The position numbers and the translations under genes are program-made. Under the pieces are notes generated by a model. That model made no database searches and was not told the origin of the DNA. It saw only the letters and a list, made by a program, of their open reading frames with translations. A stretch of DNA of 32,949 nt from Hyphomicrobium sp. (GTDB lineage: Bacteria; Pseudomonadota; Alphaproteobacteria; Rhizobiales; Hyphomicrobiaceae), in NCBI RefSeq assembly GCF_003987855.1, contig NZ_RXIZ01000021.1:52543-85491 (forward strand). The letters run 5' to 3'. This document shows positions 16,010 through 24,282 of this stretch, in pieces; position 1 is the first letter of the stretch; each line of letters opens with the position of its first letter.

Positions 16010-16945
16010 ATGTCTGGCATTCACCACATCACTGCAATTGCTGGCGATGCGTCCCGCAATCTTGACTTCTATACCCGCGTTCTCGGCCTCCGCCTCGTGA
16101 AGAAGACCGTCAACTTCGACGATCCCGGCACCTATCACCTTTACTTTGGTGATGAGCAAGGCACGCCTGGCACGATCTTGACGTTCTTTCCTTGGGCGCA
16201 TGCGCCCAAAGGACGGAACGGAGTCGGCCTTGCACAGCAGACGATGTTTCGCGTTCCTGAGACTGCTATCGGCTATTGGACGCATCGCTTTGTCGAGAAA
16301 GGCGTACCGCATGACGCCATCGAGAAGCGCTTCGGCCAGTCGGTGCTGCAATTCACGGATCCGGATGGCATGAGCCTCGCTCTTGTCGGCGTGGCTGGCG
16401 CGGAAGCGGAAGCAGCCTGGACCGGCGGCGATGTTCCGGCGCAAGACGCTATTCGCGGCTTCTACGGCATCCGCCTTCTGCTCGAAGACGCGAAGCGTAC
16501 GGGCGCAATCCTCACGGATGTGCTTGGCTTCAAGGAAGCGGGCAGCGACGGGCCGGTGACGCGGTTTGTTGCGAGAGGCACGGATAACGGTGGCGTCGTC
16601 GAGATCCGGGAAGCGAAGGGCTTCCTTGCCGGCAATATGGGCCGCGGCTCGGTTCACCACGTGGCGTTCCGCGCTGCGACGGACGAAGAGCAGGCCGAGA
16701 TGCGCAAGAAGCTCGTCGAGAACCATCGCATCCATGCGACGGAACAGATGGACCGCAATTACTTCCGGTCAATCTACTTCCGCGAGCCTGGCGGCGTGAT
16801 TTTCGAGATCGCAACCGACCAGCCTGGGTTCGCAGTCGACGAGCCGGTGGCTTCTCTGGGACAGGCATTGAAATTGCCGGCGTTCCTCGAAGGCCAGCGG
16901 AAGGAAATCGAGGCGATCCTGCAACCACTGGAGCAGGCAGCATGA
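16010..16945 (+). CDS. VOC-superfamily ring-cleaving dioxygenase (MhqO/LinE-like)
   Basis: The 311-residue product starts at ATG 16010 with GGAGAAAGGA upstream; the open frame extending to 15905 has no such site. Two glyoxalase/extradiol-type domains occur. The first starts SGIHHITAIAGDASRN, giving a metal-ligand His, and includes LGLRLVKKTVNFDDPGTYHLYFGD. The second has GSVHHVAFR (His) and PGGVIFEIATD (Glu). This is the layout of MhqO/MhqA hydroquinone dioxygenases of Bacillus and related proteins. It would open the ring of hydroquinones made by WrbA. Its stop overlaps the start of the next gene (ATGA), showing translational coupling. Confidence 0.88.
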   Translation: MSGIHHITAIAGDASRNLDFYTRVLGLRLVKKTVNFDDPGTYHLYFGDEQGTPGTILTFFPWAHAPKGRNGVGLAQQTMFRVPETAIGYWTHRFVEKGVPHDAIEKRFGQSVLQFTDPDGMSLALVGVAGAEAEAAWTGGDVPAQDAIRGFYGIRLLLEDAKRTGAILTDVLGFKEAGSDGPVTRFVARGTDNGGVVEIREAKGFLAGNMGRGSVHHVAFRAATDEEQAEMRKKLVENHRIHATEQMDRNYFRSIYFREPGGVIFEIATDQPGFAVDEPVASLGQALKLPAFLEGQRKEIEAILQPLEQAA

Positions 16946-17568
16946 CAACGATGTCATCAGAAGTCATTCGCGCAGGTACCCCTGTGGGAACCGCCCGCGC
17001 GGCGATGATCCTGGTGCACGGGCGCGGTGCGAGTGCCGAGGGTATGCTCGGCCTCGCGGACGCGTTCGAGGTCGACGGCATCGCCTTTGTCGCCCCGCAG
17101 GCACGTTCTGGCAGTTGGTATCCGCAGTCCTTCATGGCGCCAATTGCCCAGAACGAGCCGCATCTCAGCAAAGCGCTCAAAACGCTGTCAGACGTTGTCG
17201 CGGATCTTGAGCGGCAGGGCATGCCGGCAGAGAAGATCGCCCTAGCGGGATTTTCTCAGGGCGCGTGTCTCGCACTTGAGTTCGCTGCGCGAAACGCGCG
17301 CCGCTTCGGCGGTGTCGTGGGTTTTAGCGGTGGTTTGATCGGGCCAGATGGCACGCCTCGCAACTATGCGGGATCTCTCGCCGGAACTCCGGTGTTCCTC
17401 GGCTGCAGCGATGTCGATTTTCACATCCCGCTGAAGCGAGTGAATGAGTCGACAAAGGTGCTTGAAGCGCTCGGAGGGAACGTGACCGAGATCATCTATC
17501 CGGGCATGGGCCATACGATCGTGCAAGACGAAATCGACCACGCTAAAGCGATCCTGAATGGACTCTGA
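16942..17568 (+). CDS. Alpha/beta-hydrolase, carboxylesterase/phospholipase family (MhqD-like)
   Basis: The 208-residue product is a compact alpha/beta hydrolase. The oxyanion-hole region is LVHGRGASAEGM, the nucleophile Ser lies in GFSQGACLALEFA, the acid is in GCSDVDFHIP, and the catalytic His is in YPGMGHTIVQDE. It overlaps the upstream dioxygenase by four bases. In Bacillus, MhqD is encoded next to MhqO in the same quinone-response regulon, so cleavage or hydrolysis of a ring-fission product or aromatic adduct is plausible. The substrate is not shown by sequence. Confidence 0.87.
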   Translation: MTTMSSEVIRAGTPVGTARAAMILVHGRGASAEGMLGLADAFEVDGIAFVAPQARSGSWYPQSFMAPIAQNEPHLSKALKTLSDVVADLERQGMPAEKIALAGFSQGACLALEFAARNARRFGGVVGFSGGLIGPDGTPRNYAGSLAGTPVFLGCSDVDFHIPLKRVNESTKVLEALGGNVTEIIYPGMGHTIVQDEIDHAKAILNGL

Positions 17569-17588
17569 CGAACGGAAAGAGGCAGGCG

Positions 17589-18230
17589 ATGGAATTCGAT
17601 TTCGAAAAACTTGCGGCTGACGATCGCTACAAATTGTTGACCAGCACGATCGTCCCGCGGCCCATCGCCTGGATCACGACACTGTCGAAGAACGGCGTCC
17701 GCAACGCGGCGCCGTTCAGTTTCTTCAATGCCATGAGCAAAGATCCGGCGCTGCTTGCGGTCGGCATCATGGCCGACGGCGACAACAGCATGAAGGATAC
17801 GGCGCGCAATATTCTCGATACGCGAGAATTTGTGGTCAACCTCGTGCCTCGCCCTGCAGCCGAGGCGATGAATTTGACGTCCATAGACGCACCGCCGGAA
17901 ATCGACGAGCTTTCGCTGGCGAAGCTCGACACCCGGCCATCTCTCAAGGTCAGGCCGGAGCGCATCGCGATCAGCCCCGTTTCATTCGAATGCCGGCTGC
18001 ATACGCCAATCGAGCTTTCCAACCAACTCATCGCCATCGGCGAAGTTGTGCAAGCTCACGTCGCGGACGAAGTGATGCTCGATCCGGCGAAGCTCTACGT
18101 CGATACGCCGAAACTCGACCTCATCTCGCGGCTGCACGGGCGCGGATTGTACGGAGCTGCAGAGACGACCTTTCAAATGCCCAGGCCCCAATCTTATGAA
18201 GAGATGAAAAAAGAAAAGGCGCGAGTTTGA
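17589..18230 (+). CDS. Flavin reductase / FMN-binding split-barrel protein
   Basis: The 213-residue product fits the flavin-reductase-like domain: an N-terminal YKLLTSTIVPRPIAWITTLS segment, PFSFFNAMSKDPALLAVGI, and DTREFVVNLVPRPAAEAMN are the usual FMN-contact blocks. It starts at ATG 17589 with GAAAGAGG upstream, 20 bases after the hydrolase gene, and closes the wrbA operon. It would supply reduced flavin or reduce quinone-type substrates directly. The final codons overlap a terminator of the opposing dps gene (18207-18240). Confidence 0.85.
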   Translation: MEFDFEKLAADDRYKLLTSTIVPRPIAWITTLSKNGVRNAAPFSFFNAMSKDPALLAVGIMADGDNSMKDTARNILDTREFVVNLVPRPAAEAMNLTSIDAPPEIDELSLAKLDTRPSLKVRPERIAISPVSFECRLHTPIELSNQLIAIGEVVQAHVADEVMLDPAKLYVDTPKLDLISRLHGRGLYGAAETTFQMPRPQSYEEMKKEKARV

Positions 18231-18240
18231 AGTCGCGCCT
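18207..18240 (-). terminator. Intrinsic terminator of the dps transcript
   Basis: AGGCGCGA at 18217-18224 and TCGCGCCT at 18233-18240 form a perfect 8-pair stem with an 8-base loop. On the minus strand it is followed by TTTTCTTTTTT (18207-18216), a classic intrinsic terminator 39 bases after the dps stop. On the plus strand no T-run follows, so it does not serve the flavin reductase, whose last codons it overlaps. Confidence 0.85.
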
Positions 18241-18278
18241 CATCGACCCTGTATCGCCAGGCTAGGCTGAGACCCGCA

Positions 18279-18806
18279 TCAGGCTTCGTGTGGAATATTC
18301 CGCGTCGTTTCGAAAAGGAACCATACGCGGCGCTCGGCTTCGTCGATCCAGTTCTCAAGCATGCTTGCGGTGGCGACATCACCATGCTCATCGCAGAGAT
18401 CGTGGAGCTGACGCATCTCGTCGGCGAGTTGAAGATTGTCGTCCCGCAACTCGGCCAACATGTCGTTGGGCGTCACGAAATCCGCGTCGTTGTCGAGAAT
18501 GCGCTTCTGACTGTTGATCTGACCGATTGAACGGATCGTCGTGCCGCCGAGCTTGCGGGCACGCTCCGCGATATCGTCGGTTGCGGCGAAGATCTGCGCA
18601 CCCTGCTCGTCGAGCAAGAGGTGGTAGTCGCGGAAATTCGGCCCGGACATATGCCAATGGAAGTTCTTCGTCTTGATATAAAGCGCGAAGAAATCTGCGA
18701 GCAAAGCTGAGAGCGCTCCCGAGATATCCTTCACGGCATTGTCGGAAAAGTGCGATGGGGTATCGAGCGCCGCCTTGCGCCGAGCTTTGGTGGTATCCGC
18801 TTTCAT
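18279..18806 (-). CDS. dps: Dps-family ferritin-like DNA-protecting protein
   Basis: Dps forms a dodecamer that oxidises and stores iron using peroxide and shields DNA. The 175-residue product has the family core. The ferroxidase residues His50, His62, Asp66, Asp77 and Glu81 lie one position before those of E. coli Dps (51, 63, 67, 78, 82), in KNFHWHMSGPNF, YHLLLDEQ and DDIAERARKLGG. A Lys/Arg-rich N-terminal tail (KADTTKARRKAAL) may bind DNA. AAGGAAGG lies about 10 bases before ATG 18806. It follows the DUF302 gene by 73 bases on the same strand and ends at the terminator 18207-18240. Confidence 0.95.
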   Translation of the reverse strand: MKADTTKARRKAALDTPSHFSDNAVKDISGALSALLADFFALYIKTKNFHWHMSGPNFRDYHLLLDEQGAQIFAATDDIAERARKLGGTTIRSIGQINSQKRILDNDADFVTPNDMLAELRDDNLQLADEMRQLHDLCDEHGDVATASMLENWIDEAERRVWFLFETTRNIPHEA

Positions 18807-18879
18807 ACTCTGCCTTCCTTATCTATGGCTTCGGGGGAATGTCATTTCACGTTTCGCCGAATTCGCTGCTACAGAGACG

Positions 18880-19275
18880 TCACTGCGCGACTTCTTCTAT
18901 GACTGCTTTCAGCAACGATGCGATTTTCTCGACAGTTGCCGCAGCATCCGTGGTCAGCGCGTAGCGCTGCGACAGCCACTTTACGTCGAGGTAGGAAATC
19001 CAAACACCATCACTTTGGTCTTGCCAGACAAGTGCCTTCAATGGCAGGTCGAGGCCGATTGTCTGCACGTTCTGCATAAGCAGCGTGCCCGCTGCGGGGT
19101 TGCCGAAAAAAATCACCTCTGTCGGCCTCAAATCGAGACCCACCTTGGCGGCCGCAGCCGCATGATCAATCCGCGCTAGGACCATCATACCGCGGCTAAC
19201 GACGGTTGCGGCCAGCCGATCAGCCGTCTCTTTGGCCGAATGGCGACTTTGGAGCGTGACCAATCCATCGATCAT
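18880..19275 (-). CDS. DUF302-domain protein
   Basis: The 131-residue product starts MIDGLVTLQSRHSAKETADRL and matches DUF302 throughout, including VLARIDHAAAAAKVGLDLRPTE, FFGNPAAGTLLMQ and ALVWQDQSDGVWISYLD. The function of the family is not established; some structures show a TATA-binding-like fold. There is no signal peptide in this copy. It precedes dps on the same strand and probably shares its transcript, hinting at a link with oxidative or metal stress (inference). Confidence 0.88.
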   Translation of the reverse strand: MIDGLVTLQSRHSAKETADRLAATVVSRGMMVLARIDHAAAAAKVGLDLRPTEVIFFGNPAAGTLLMQNVQTIGLDLPLKALVWQDQSDGVWISYLDVKWLSQRYALTTDAAATVEKIASLLKAVIEEVAQ

Positions 19276-19376
19276 ATCCGATCTTCGCTCCTACTGACGT
19301 AAGCTGCGGGAACTGTTAGCGCCGACCCGCCAGCTTTGTCCACGGGGAACGTGCCAATCTTGCTTTCCGAAACATT

Positions 19377-19390
19377 GCGACAAATGTCGC
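19377..19390. promoter_or_regulatory. Palindrome between DUF302 and DUF1275 genes
   Basis: GCGACA-AA-TGTCGC is a perfect 6+2+6 inverted repeat about 100 bases upstream of DUF302 and about 75 bases upstream of DUF1275. Its location in a divergent promoter region makes it a candidate operator. The binding protein is unknown. Confidence 0.35.
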
Positions 19391-19463
19391 TTTTCATTTC
19401 TGATCAGATGACGGCTCCAGGCCTGTCCGGCTAATCCTACCGCCGATGTCCGGAGGAAGAGAA

Positions 19464-20171
19464 ATGAAGCTTCGCTTAATAGCCCTACCAGCGATCCCTG
19501 CCGTGCTGAGCTTGACGGCGGGGTATGTCGATACTGCCGGGTTCCTCGCGCTTCATGGTCTTTTCACATCGCATGTCACCGGTAACTTCGTGACACTTGG
19601 CGCGTCGCTCACTCATGGCACGGGCGACACGGTCGCCAAGATTCTGGCGCTCCCGGTATTTTGCTTGGTCGTGTTCGCAACGCGGCTTCTTCGCTTTCAG
19701 CTTGAGAGGAGCGGCTTGCCGATCCTCGGAATTTGGTTGACGCTGCAGTTTGTGCTCATGAGCATCGCCGCGGCGATTGCTTTACACTATGGCCCGTTCC
19801 CAGATGCCGACGCGCTGCCCGCCGTTTCGACAGGCCTCACTTTGGTCGTCGCCATGGCTATTCAGAATGCCTTCCATCGCATTCATCTGTCCAACTACCC
19901 CCCTTCGACGATCATGACGGGAACGACGACCCAAGCCATGCTCGATCTGGCAGACCTCTTCCATGGACTGCCGGCTGAGACGAAGCCCGCCGTACAGACA
20001 CGCGTCACAGGATTAATTGACAGCATCTTCTTTTTCGGAGCGGGGTGCGCATCCTCCGCACTCATCTACTCCTACGCCATCGATTGGGTTTTTGTCGGCG
20101 GTCCGATTTTGAGCGCAATCACGATCGCACTCTTCGCCAGGGAAAAGGCCATGGGCAAGCCGTTGCAATGA
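19464..20171 (+). CDS. DUF1275 (YoaK-type) membrane protein
   Basis: From ATG 19464, preceded by GGAGGAAGAG, the product is 235 residues. It is an integral membrane protein with about six hydrophobic segments. The family hallmark AGYVDTAGFLALHGLFTSHVTGNFVTLG is at about residues 18-45. YPPSTIMTGTTTQAMLDLADL near residue 150 is the second conserved block. DUF1275 proteins are widespread and without a proven function. The TetR gene is convergent with it and 66 bases away, with no clear terminator between. Confidence 0.87.
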   Translation: MKLRLIALPAIPAVLSLTAGYVDTAGFLALHGLFTSHVTGNFVTLGASLTHGTGDTVAKILALPVFCLVVFATRLLRFQLERSGLPILGIWLTLQFVLMSIAAAIALHYGPFPDADALPAVSTGLTLVVAMAIQNAFHRIHLSNYPPSTIMTGTTTQAMLDLADLFHGLPAETKPAVQTRVTGLIDSIFFFGAGCASSALIYSYAIDWVFVGGPILSAITIALFAREKAMGKPLQ

Positions 20172-20237
20172 AGAGAGCGGCGACGCGCCAAGCGCATCTG
20201 TTCAGCACCGCACCTTAGGCAAATGCGGTACTTGCGA

Positions 20238-20825
20238 TTATTCCTTGAGAAGCGCGGAGCGTGCGGCCTGCATGATCTCTTCCGAGATCGGCGAACCTTT
20301 TGTCGATCGCGATAAGACGACCGCGCCAACAAGCATCGAGATCTGTGCCAAAGCGTCGGCGCGCGCCGCGGCTTTCTTCTTTGCCGACAAGAGGTCCGTC
20401 AAGCGCTCCACCATCGCGGTCAGTCCGGTGGCGAAGGCGGCCCGAATTTGCCCTTTCGGATTCTCCCGAGCCATATCCCCGCACATTGCGGCCGTGGGGC
20501 AGCCGAGTCCGATCGCATCCCGATGCGCGCGCGATATGTAGCGATTTATGAACTCAGTCCGCGCGGCCTTCCGATTGCCGCCGTTGCGCTGTTCGATGCC
20601 TTCGTAAATGCTTCGCCTATCTTCGAACGCGCGCAAGCACGCTTCGGCTACCAGAGCCTCTTTCGATTTGAAATGGCCATAAAAACCGCCATGGGTAAGC
20701 CCCGCTTCGGCCATGACTGCGGGGACGCTCACGCCATCAATGCCGTGCTCGAGAAAAAGACGCGACGCCGCATTTAGAACGTCCTCCCGATGCTGATCAG
20801 CTTCTTTACGCGAAACTCGCGGCAT
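20238..20825 (-). CDS. TetR/AcrR-family transcriptional regulator
   Basis: The 195-residue product begins at ATG 20825, six bases after AAGGAG; in-frame starts upstream are less well placed. The N-terminal HTH covers about 10-55, with VLNAASRLFLEHGIDGVSVPAVMAEAGLTHGGFYGHFKSKEAL. The C-terminal part resembles the YcdC/LmrA-like ligand domain (GCPTAAMCGDMARENP). It is divergent from the thiolase gene 21089-22279, which may be its target. The ligand is unknown. Confidence 0.9.
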   Translation of the reverse strand: MPRVSRKEADQHREDVLNAASRLFLEHGIDGVSVPAVMAEAGLTHGGFYGHFKSKEALVAEACLRAFEDRRSIYEGIEQRNGGNRKAARTEFINRYISRAHRDAIGLGCPTAAMCGDMARENPKGQIRAAFATGLTAMVERLTDLLSAKKKAAARADALAQISMLVGAVVLSRSTKGSPISEEIMQAARSALLKE

Positions 20826-21088
20826 CCATTTCTCCTTGCGCATTCGTTCCCGGCAGTAGCACGCTCCCATCCCTTATCGAAGACCACGGCGTTCGCCAAC
20901 GTTCCATCTCGCAACGCAGCAAGAGCCGACGGCTGTCGCAGGCTGTTCATCGCTACCAACCCCCGACGGGACGAAATCCGCTTTGAGGTGCATCAATGAC
21001 GGAAATGAGGTCGTGTTCGTCACATTGCATTACACTCATCATATATTATGTCGGTCGTCATGAATAGCTTTGCGAACTGGAGTTACTC

Positions 21089-22279
21089 ATGTCCCGCGAC
21101 CCTATCGTGATCGTTTCCGCTGTGCGGACGCCCCTGGGAAGATTTCTCGGAGAGCTTGCGTCGTTACAGGCGCCTCAGCTTGGCGCCCATGTCATTCGCG
21201 CGGCGCTCGAGCGCGCGAAGCTTGCACCCGAGGCCGTCGACGAAGTCTTATTCGGGAATGTTTTGACGGCTGGCCAGGGTCAAGCGCCCGCACGTCAGGC
21301 GGCGCGCGCTGCGGGGCTTCCGGATGCCACCGGGGCGACCACTATCAACAAGGTTTGTGGGTCCGGCATGAAAGCGACGTTCATTGCGCACGACATTCTG
21401 GCTGCCGGCTCGGCAGAGGTTGTTGTGGCGGGTGGAATGGAGTCGATGTCGAACGCTCCATATCTGCTTCAACGGGCGCGCGCCGGCCTTCGTGTTGGGC
21501 ACGCCCAAGTGCTCGACCATATGCTGCTCGATGGGCTGGAAGACGCCTATGAAAAGGGCCGCAGCATGGGAGATTTTGGCGAGGCCACCGCAGAAGCCTA
21601 CCAGTTCACGCGCGCTGATCAGGATGCGTTCGCGGTCGAGACTCTGACACGCGCCCGCGACGCTATCGAGAGCGGCGCGTTCAAGGCCGAAATCGCGCCT
21701 ATCAGTGTCGCCACAAAAGACGGCGAGGCCATCGTCGCCAACGACGAAAATCCGCTCAAGGTCGTGCCGGAGAAGGTGCCAAAGCTCAAGCCCGCTTTTA
21801 GGGCGAATGGCACCATCACCGCGGCGAGTTCATCAGCGAATGCCGACGGCGCCGCCGCCTTGGTACTGATGCGACGATCTCTTGCGGAGCGATCCGGGAA
21901 CCCGATCCTGGCGGAAATTCGTGCGCACGCCACGCACAGCCAAGAGCCTGCCTGGTTCACCACCGCTCCCATTCCCGCCATGCGCAAAGTGCTAGCTAAA
22001 GCCGGATGGTCGGCGGGCGACGTTGATTTATATGAAGTCAATGAAGCGTTCGCGGCCGTGGCAATGGCGGCGCAAAAAGATCTTGCGATTCCGCGCGACC
22101 GATTAAATGTCAATGGTGGCGCTTGTGCATTGGGGCATCCCATCGGAGCGACGGGCGCGCGCTTGATCGTCACTCTTCTTCACGCCCTCGAGCGTCAGGG
22201 GGCGACGAAAGGCATTGCCTCAGCTTGCATCGGCGGCGGCGAAGCGACGGCCATCGCCATCGAGCGCGTGGTGCATTAA
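21089..22279 (+). CDS. Acetyl-CoA C-acetyltransferase (thiolase)
   Basis: The 396-residue product is a biosynthetic-type thiolase. Acyl-accepting Cys90 is in INKVCGSGMK, VNEAFAAVA is followed by GGACALGHPIGATGAR with the catalytic His (about 350), and the second Cys (about 380) is in SACIGGGEATA. It condenses two acetyl-CoA to acetoacetyl-CoA, or acts in reverse, for polyhydroxybutyrate, the ethylmalonyl-CoA pathway or fatty-acid breakdown. GGAG lies eight bases before ATG 21089. No phaB or other pathway gene is adjacent, so the pathway is not fixed. A divergent TetR gene may control it. Confidence 0.93.
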   Translation: MSRDPIVIVSAVRTPLGRFLGELASLQAPQLGAHVIRAALERAKLAPEAVDEVLFGNVLTAGQGQAPARQAARAAGLPDATGATTINKVCGSGMKATFIAHDILAAGSAEVVVAGGMESMSNAPYLLQRARAGLRVGHAQVLDHMLLDGLEDAYEKGRSMGDFGEATAEAYQFTRADQDAFAVETLTRARDAIESGAFKAEIAPISVATKDGEAIVANDENPLKVVPEKVPKLKPAFRANGTITAASSSANADGAAALVLMRRSLAERSGNPILAEIRAHATHSQEPAWFTTAPIPAMRKVLAKAGWSAGDVDLYEVNEAFAAVAMAAQKDLAIPRDRLNVNGGACALGHPIGATGARLIVTLLHALERQGATKGIASACIGGGEATAIAIERVVH

Positions 22280-22302
22280 AGCACGGTCGCGGCTTGGCGA
22301 CG

Positions 22303-24282
22303 TCAAGTCAGTCCTAGCCGCGACTGCAGACGATCGGTGGAGGCCCTCAGGAGACGATCGGCGACGATGCCGATAAATGCGATCGCAAAACCGGCGGTCA
22401 GGCCGCGGCCGGCATCGGCTTTTGCAAGCGCGATGAAGACCTCCTGGCCAAGATCGCGCGTTCCGATCATTGCGCAGATGATGATCATGCTGAGAGCCAG
22501 CAGCACCGTCTGATTGATGCCGAGCATGATTTCCGGCAGCGCGAGCGGCAGTTGTACGCGCCAAAACATCTGGCGCGGCGTGCAGCCGGACACCGTCGCG
22601 GCTTCGATGAGGTTCTCGGGAATCTGGCGAATGCCATGGTTCGTGTAGCGGATCGCGGGAACGATCGCGAAGAGCACCGTTGCAATCATTGCGGTAACGT
22701 CGCCGACGCGAAAGAGCATGACGACCGGAATGATGAAGCAGAACGATGGCAAGGTCTGCAGCGTATCCAGGATCGGCGTCATGATCGCTGCGAAGCGATC
22801 GCTGCGAGAGGCTGCGATGCCGAGCGGAATGCCGAGCAGCGCGGCGATGAGCGCCGAGACACCGCACAAATAGAGCGTCGCCATCGACTTTTCCCAAAGT
22901 CCCGTGACAGCACAGAACAACGTCATGAGAACGGTGATCACCGCAAGCCGCGCGCCCGACAGCCGATAGGCCGCTACACCAACCAACAAAACCATTCCAA
23001 ACCAGGGGAAAGCCACCAGGAAATCGCGGATGGGATTGAGGATGTAGAGCAGCAAAAATGTTCGGAAGGCTTCGATGGCATCGAAGAAGTGGATGTTGAT
23101 CCAATCGACCGTGGCTTTCCACCACGGCGCGGTCGAGATTTTGATCGCGGCGGGTACGGTCGCGAACGCCGGAACGAAAAAGCTCAGTGCGGTGGTGACG
23201 ATGAGAATCGCAACGGCCAAAGTCAGCATGGGATTGCGCTGAACGAAGTTGAGATCGTGCACGTGCGGGGCCGGACGCTGGCGGGCGGCTGCTTGGCTCA
23301 AGCGATCAAGAACGATCGCAAGCGCGACGATCGCGAGCCCGGCTTCCATTCCCTGGCCAATCTTCAGAGCCCGGAGCGCGAGCAAGACATCATATCCCAA
23401 TCCGCCAGCGCCGATCATCGATGAAATGATGACCATATTCAAAGCCAGCATGATGACCTGGTTGACGCCGATCATCATCGTCGCGCGGCCCGACGGCAGC
23501 AGCACGCGCAAAAGCTTCTGGCGCGCGGTGCAGCCCACCATTTCGCCGAAGTCATCGATCTCGTGAGGCACCCGCTTTAACGCGAGCACGGTCGCCCTGA
23601 CCATCGGCGGCATGGCGAAGATAGCAGTCGCAAGCATTCCCGACACCGGGCTGTTGCCGAACAGGAGCAGCATCGGGATGAGGTAGGCAAACGTGGGCAT
23701 CGTCTGCATGAGGTCGAGCATGGGCTCGATGATCGCGCGATCGACCCAAGGCTTGCGGAACGCCAGGACACCAAACGCTGCGCCGAAGACAATGCAGAGC
23801 GGCACGCTGATCGCAATCAATGCCAGGGTCAGCATTGCGCTTTCCCACTGGCCGAACAGAGCGACGTAGATCATGCAGGCGGCGGCTACCGATGCGAGAC
23901 GCCAGCCGCCGAAGGCAAAACCTGCAATTGCGAAAGCGGCGCAAACGCCGACCCACGAAAGGCGCGGAAAAACGAAGGCAGTCGGCCCGTAGCCGTACTT
24001 CCAGCCTTTGGCGAGCAGGTTGATCGCCCATTGCAGCGGAACGTTGAAGATGTCGGTTATTCCGCGCGTGAGCCACGTGAAGTTCGACTTCAGCCACGCC
24101 ATCAGCGCCGAGATCCAATCGGCAATCGGAATGATTGCACTGGATGGATACTTAGCGGCCCACGGGGCGACGTTCGGAGCCACATAGAGAATTGCGGTGA
24201 TGGCGAGAGCGGCGGCCCAGATCAGCGTCGGCGTGGAAACCGATGGGATGCGGGCCGGTGCGGCGCTATCCGCGATGCTCAT
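22303..24282 (-). CDS. proW: Glycine-betaine/proline ABC transporter permease, two fused domains
   Basis: The 659-residue product contains two ProW-type permease domains in tandem, with many membrane segments. Each half has its own EAA-loop region and following conserved block: EMVGCTARQKLLRVLLPSG with LNMVIISSMIGAGGLG in the first, and AATVSGCTPRQMFWRVQLPLA with LSMIIICAMIGTRDLG in the second. Typical ProW is about 300-350 residues with one domain. Its start overlaps the proV stop (ATGA), so the two are translationally coupled. It forms the membrane channel of the importer encoded by 22303-26461. Confidence 0.92.
   Translation of the reverse strand: MSIADSAAPARIPSVSTPTLIWAAALAITAILYVAPNVAPWAAKYPSSAIIPIADWISALMAWLKSNFTWLTRGITDIFNVPLQWAINLLAKGWKYGYGPTAFVFPRLSWVGVCAAFAIAGFAFGGWRLASVAAACMIYVALFGQWESAMLTLALIAISVPLCIVFGAAFGVLAFRKPWVDRAIIEPMLDLMQTMPTFAYLIPMLLLFGNSPVSGMLATAIFAMPPMVRATVLALKRVPHEIDDFGEMVGCTARQKLLRVLLPSGRATMMIGVNQVIMLALNMVIISSMIGAGGLGYDVLLALRALKIGQGMEAGLAIVALAIVLDRLSQAAARQRPAPHVHDLNFVQRNPMLTLAVAILIVTTALSFFVPAFATVPAAIKISTAPWWKATVDWINIHFFDAIEAFRTFLLLYILNPIRDFLVAFPWFGMVLLVGVAAYRLSGARLAVITVLMTLFCAVTGLWEKSMATLYLCGVSALIAALLGIPLGIAASRSDRFAAIMTPILDTLQTLPSFCFIIPVVMLFRVGDVTAMIATVLFAIVPAIRYTNHGIRQIPENLIEAATVSGCTPRQMFWRVQLPLALPEIMLGINQTVLLALSMIIICAMIGTRDLGQEVFIALAKADAGRGLTAGFAIAFIGIVADRLLRASTDRLQSRLGLT

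Noticed and set aside
15968-16735. A 255-residue minus-strand open frame
   Set aside because: It is antisense to the MhqO-like gene and has no recognised motif.
20207-20229. ACCGCA/TGCGGT hairpin between DUF1275 and the TetR gene
   Set aside because: Six pairs with an 11-base loop and no T-run on either strand; not convincing as a terminator.
22552-23424. A 290-residue plus-strand open frame
   Set aside because: It is antisense to the second half of the permease gene and consists of Arg/Asp/Glu/Gly-rich noise typical of the complement of a hydrophobic coding region.
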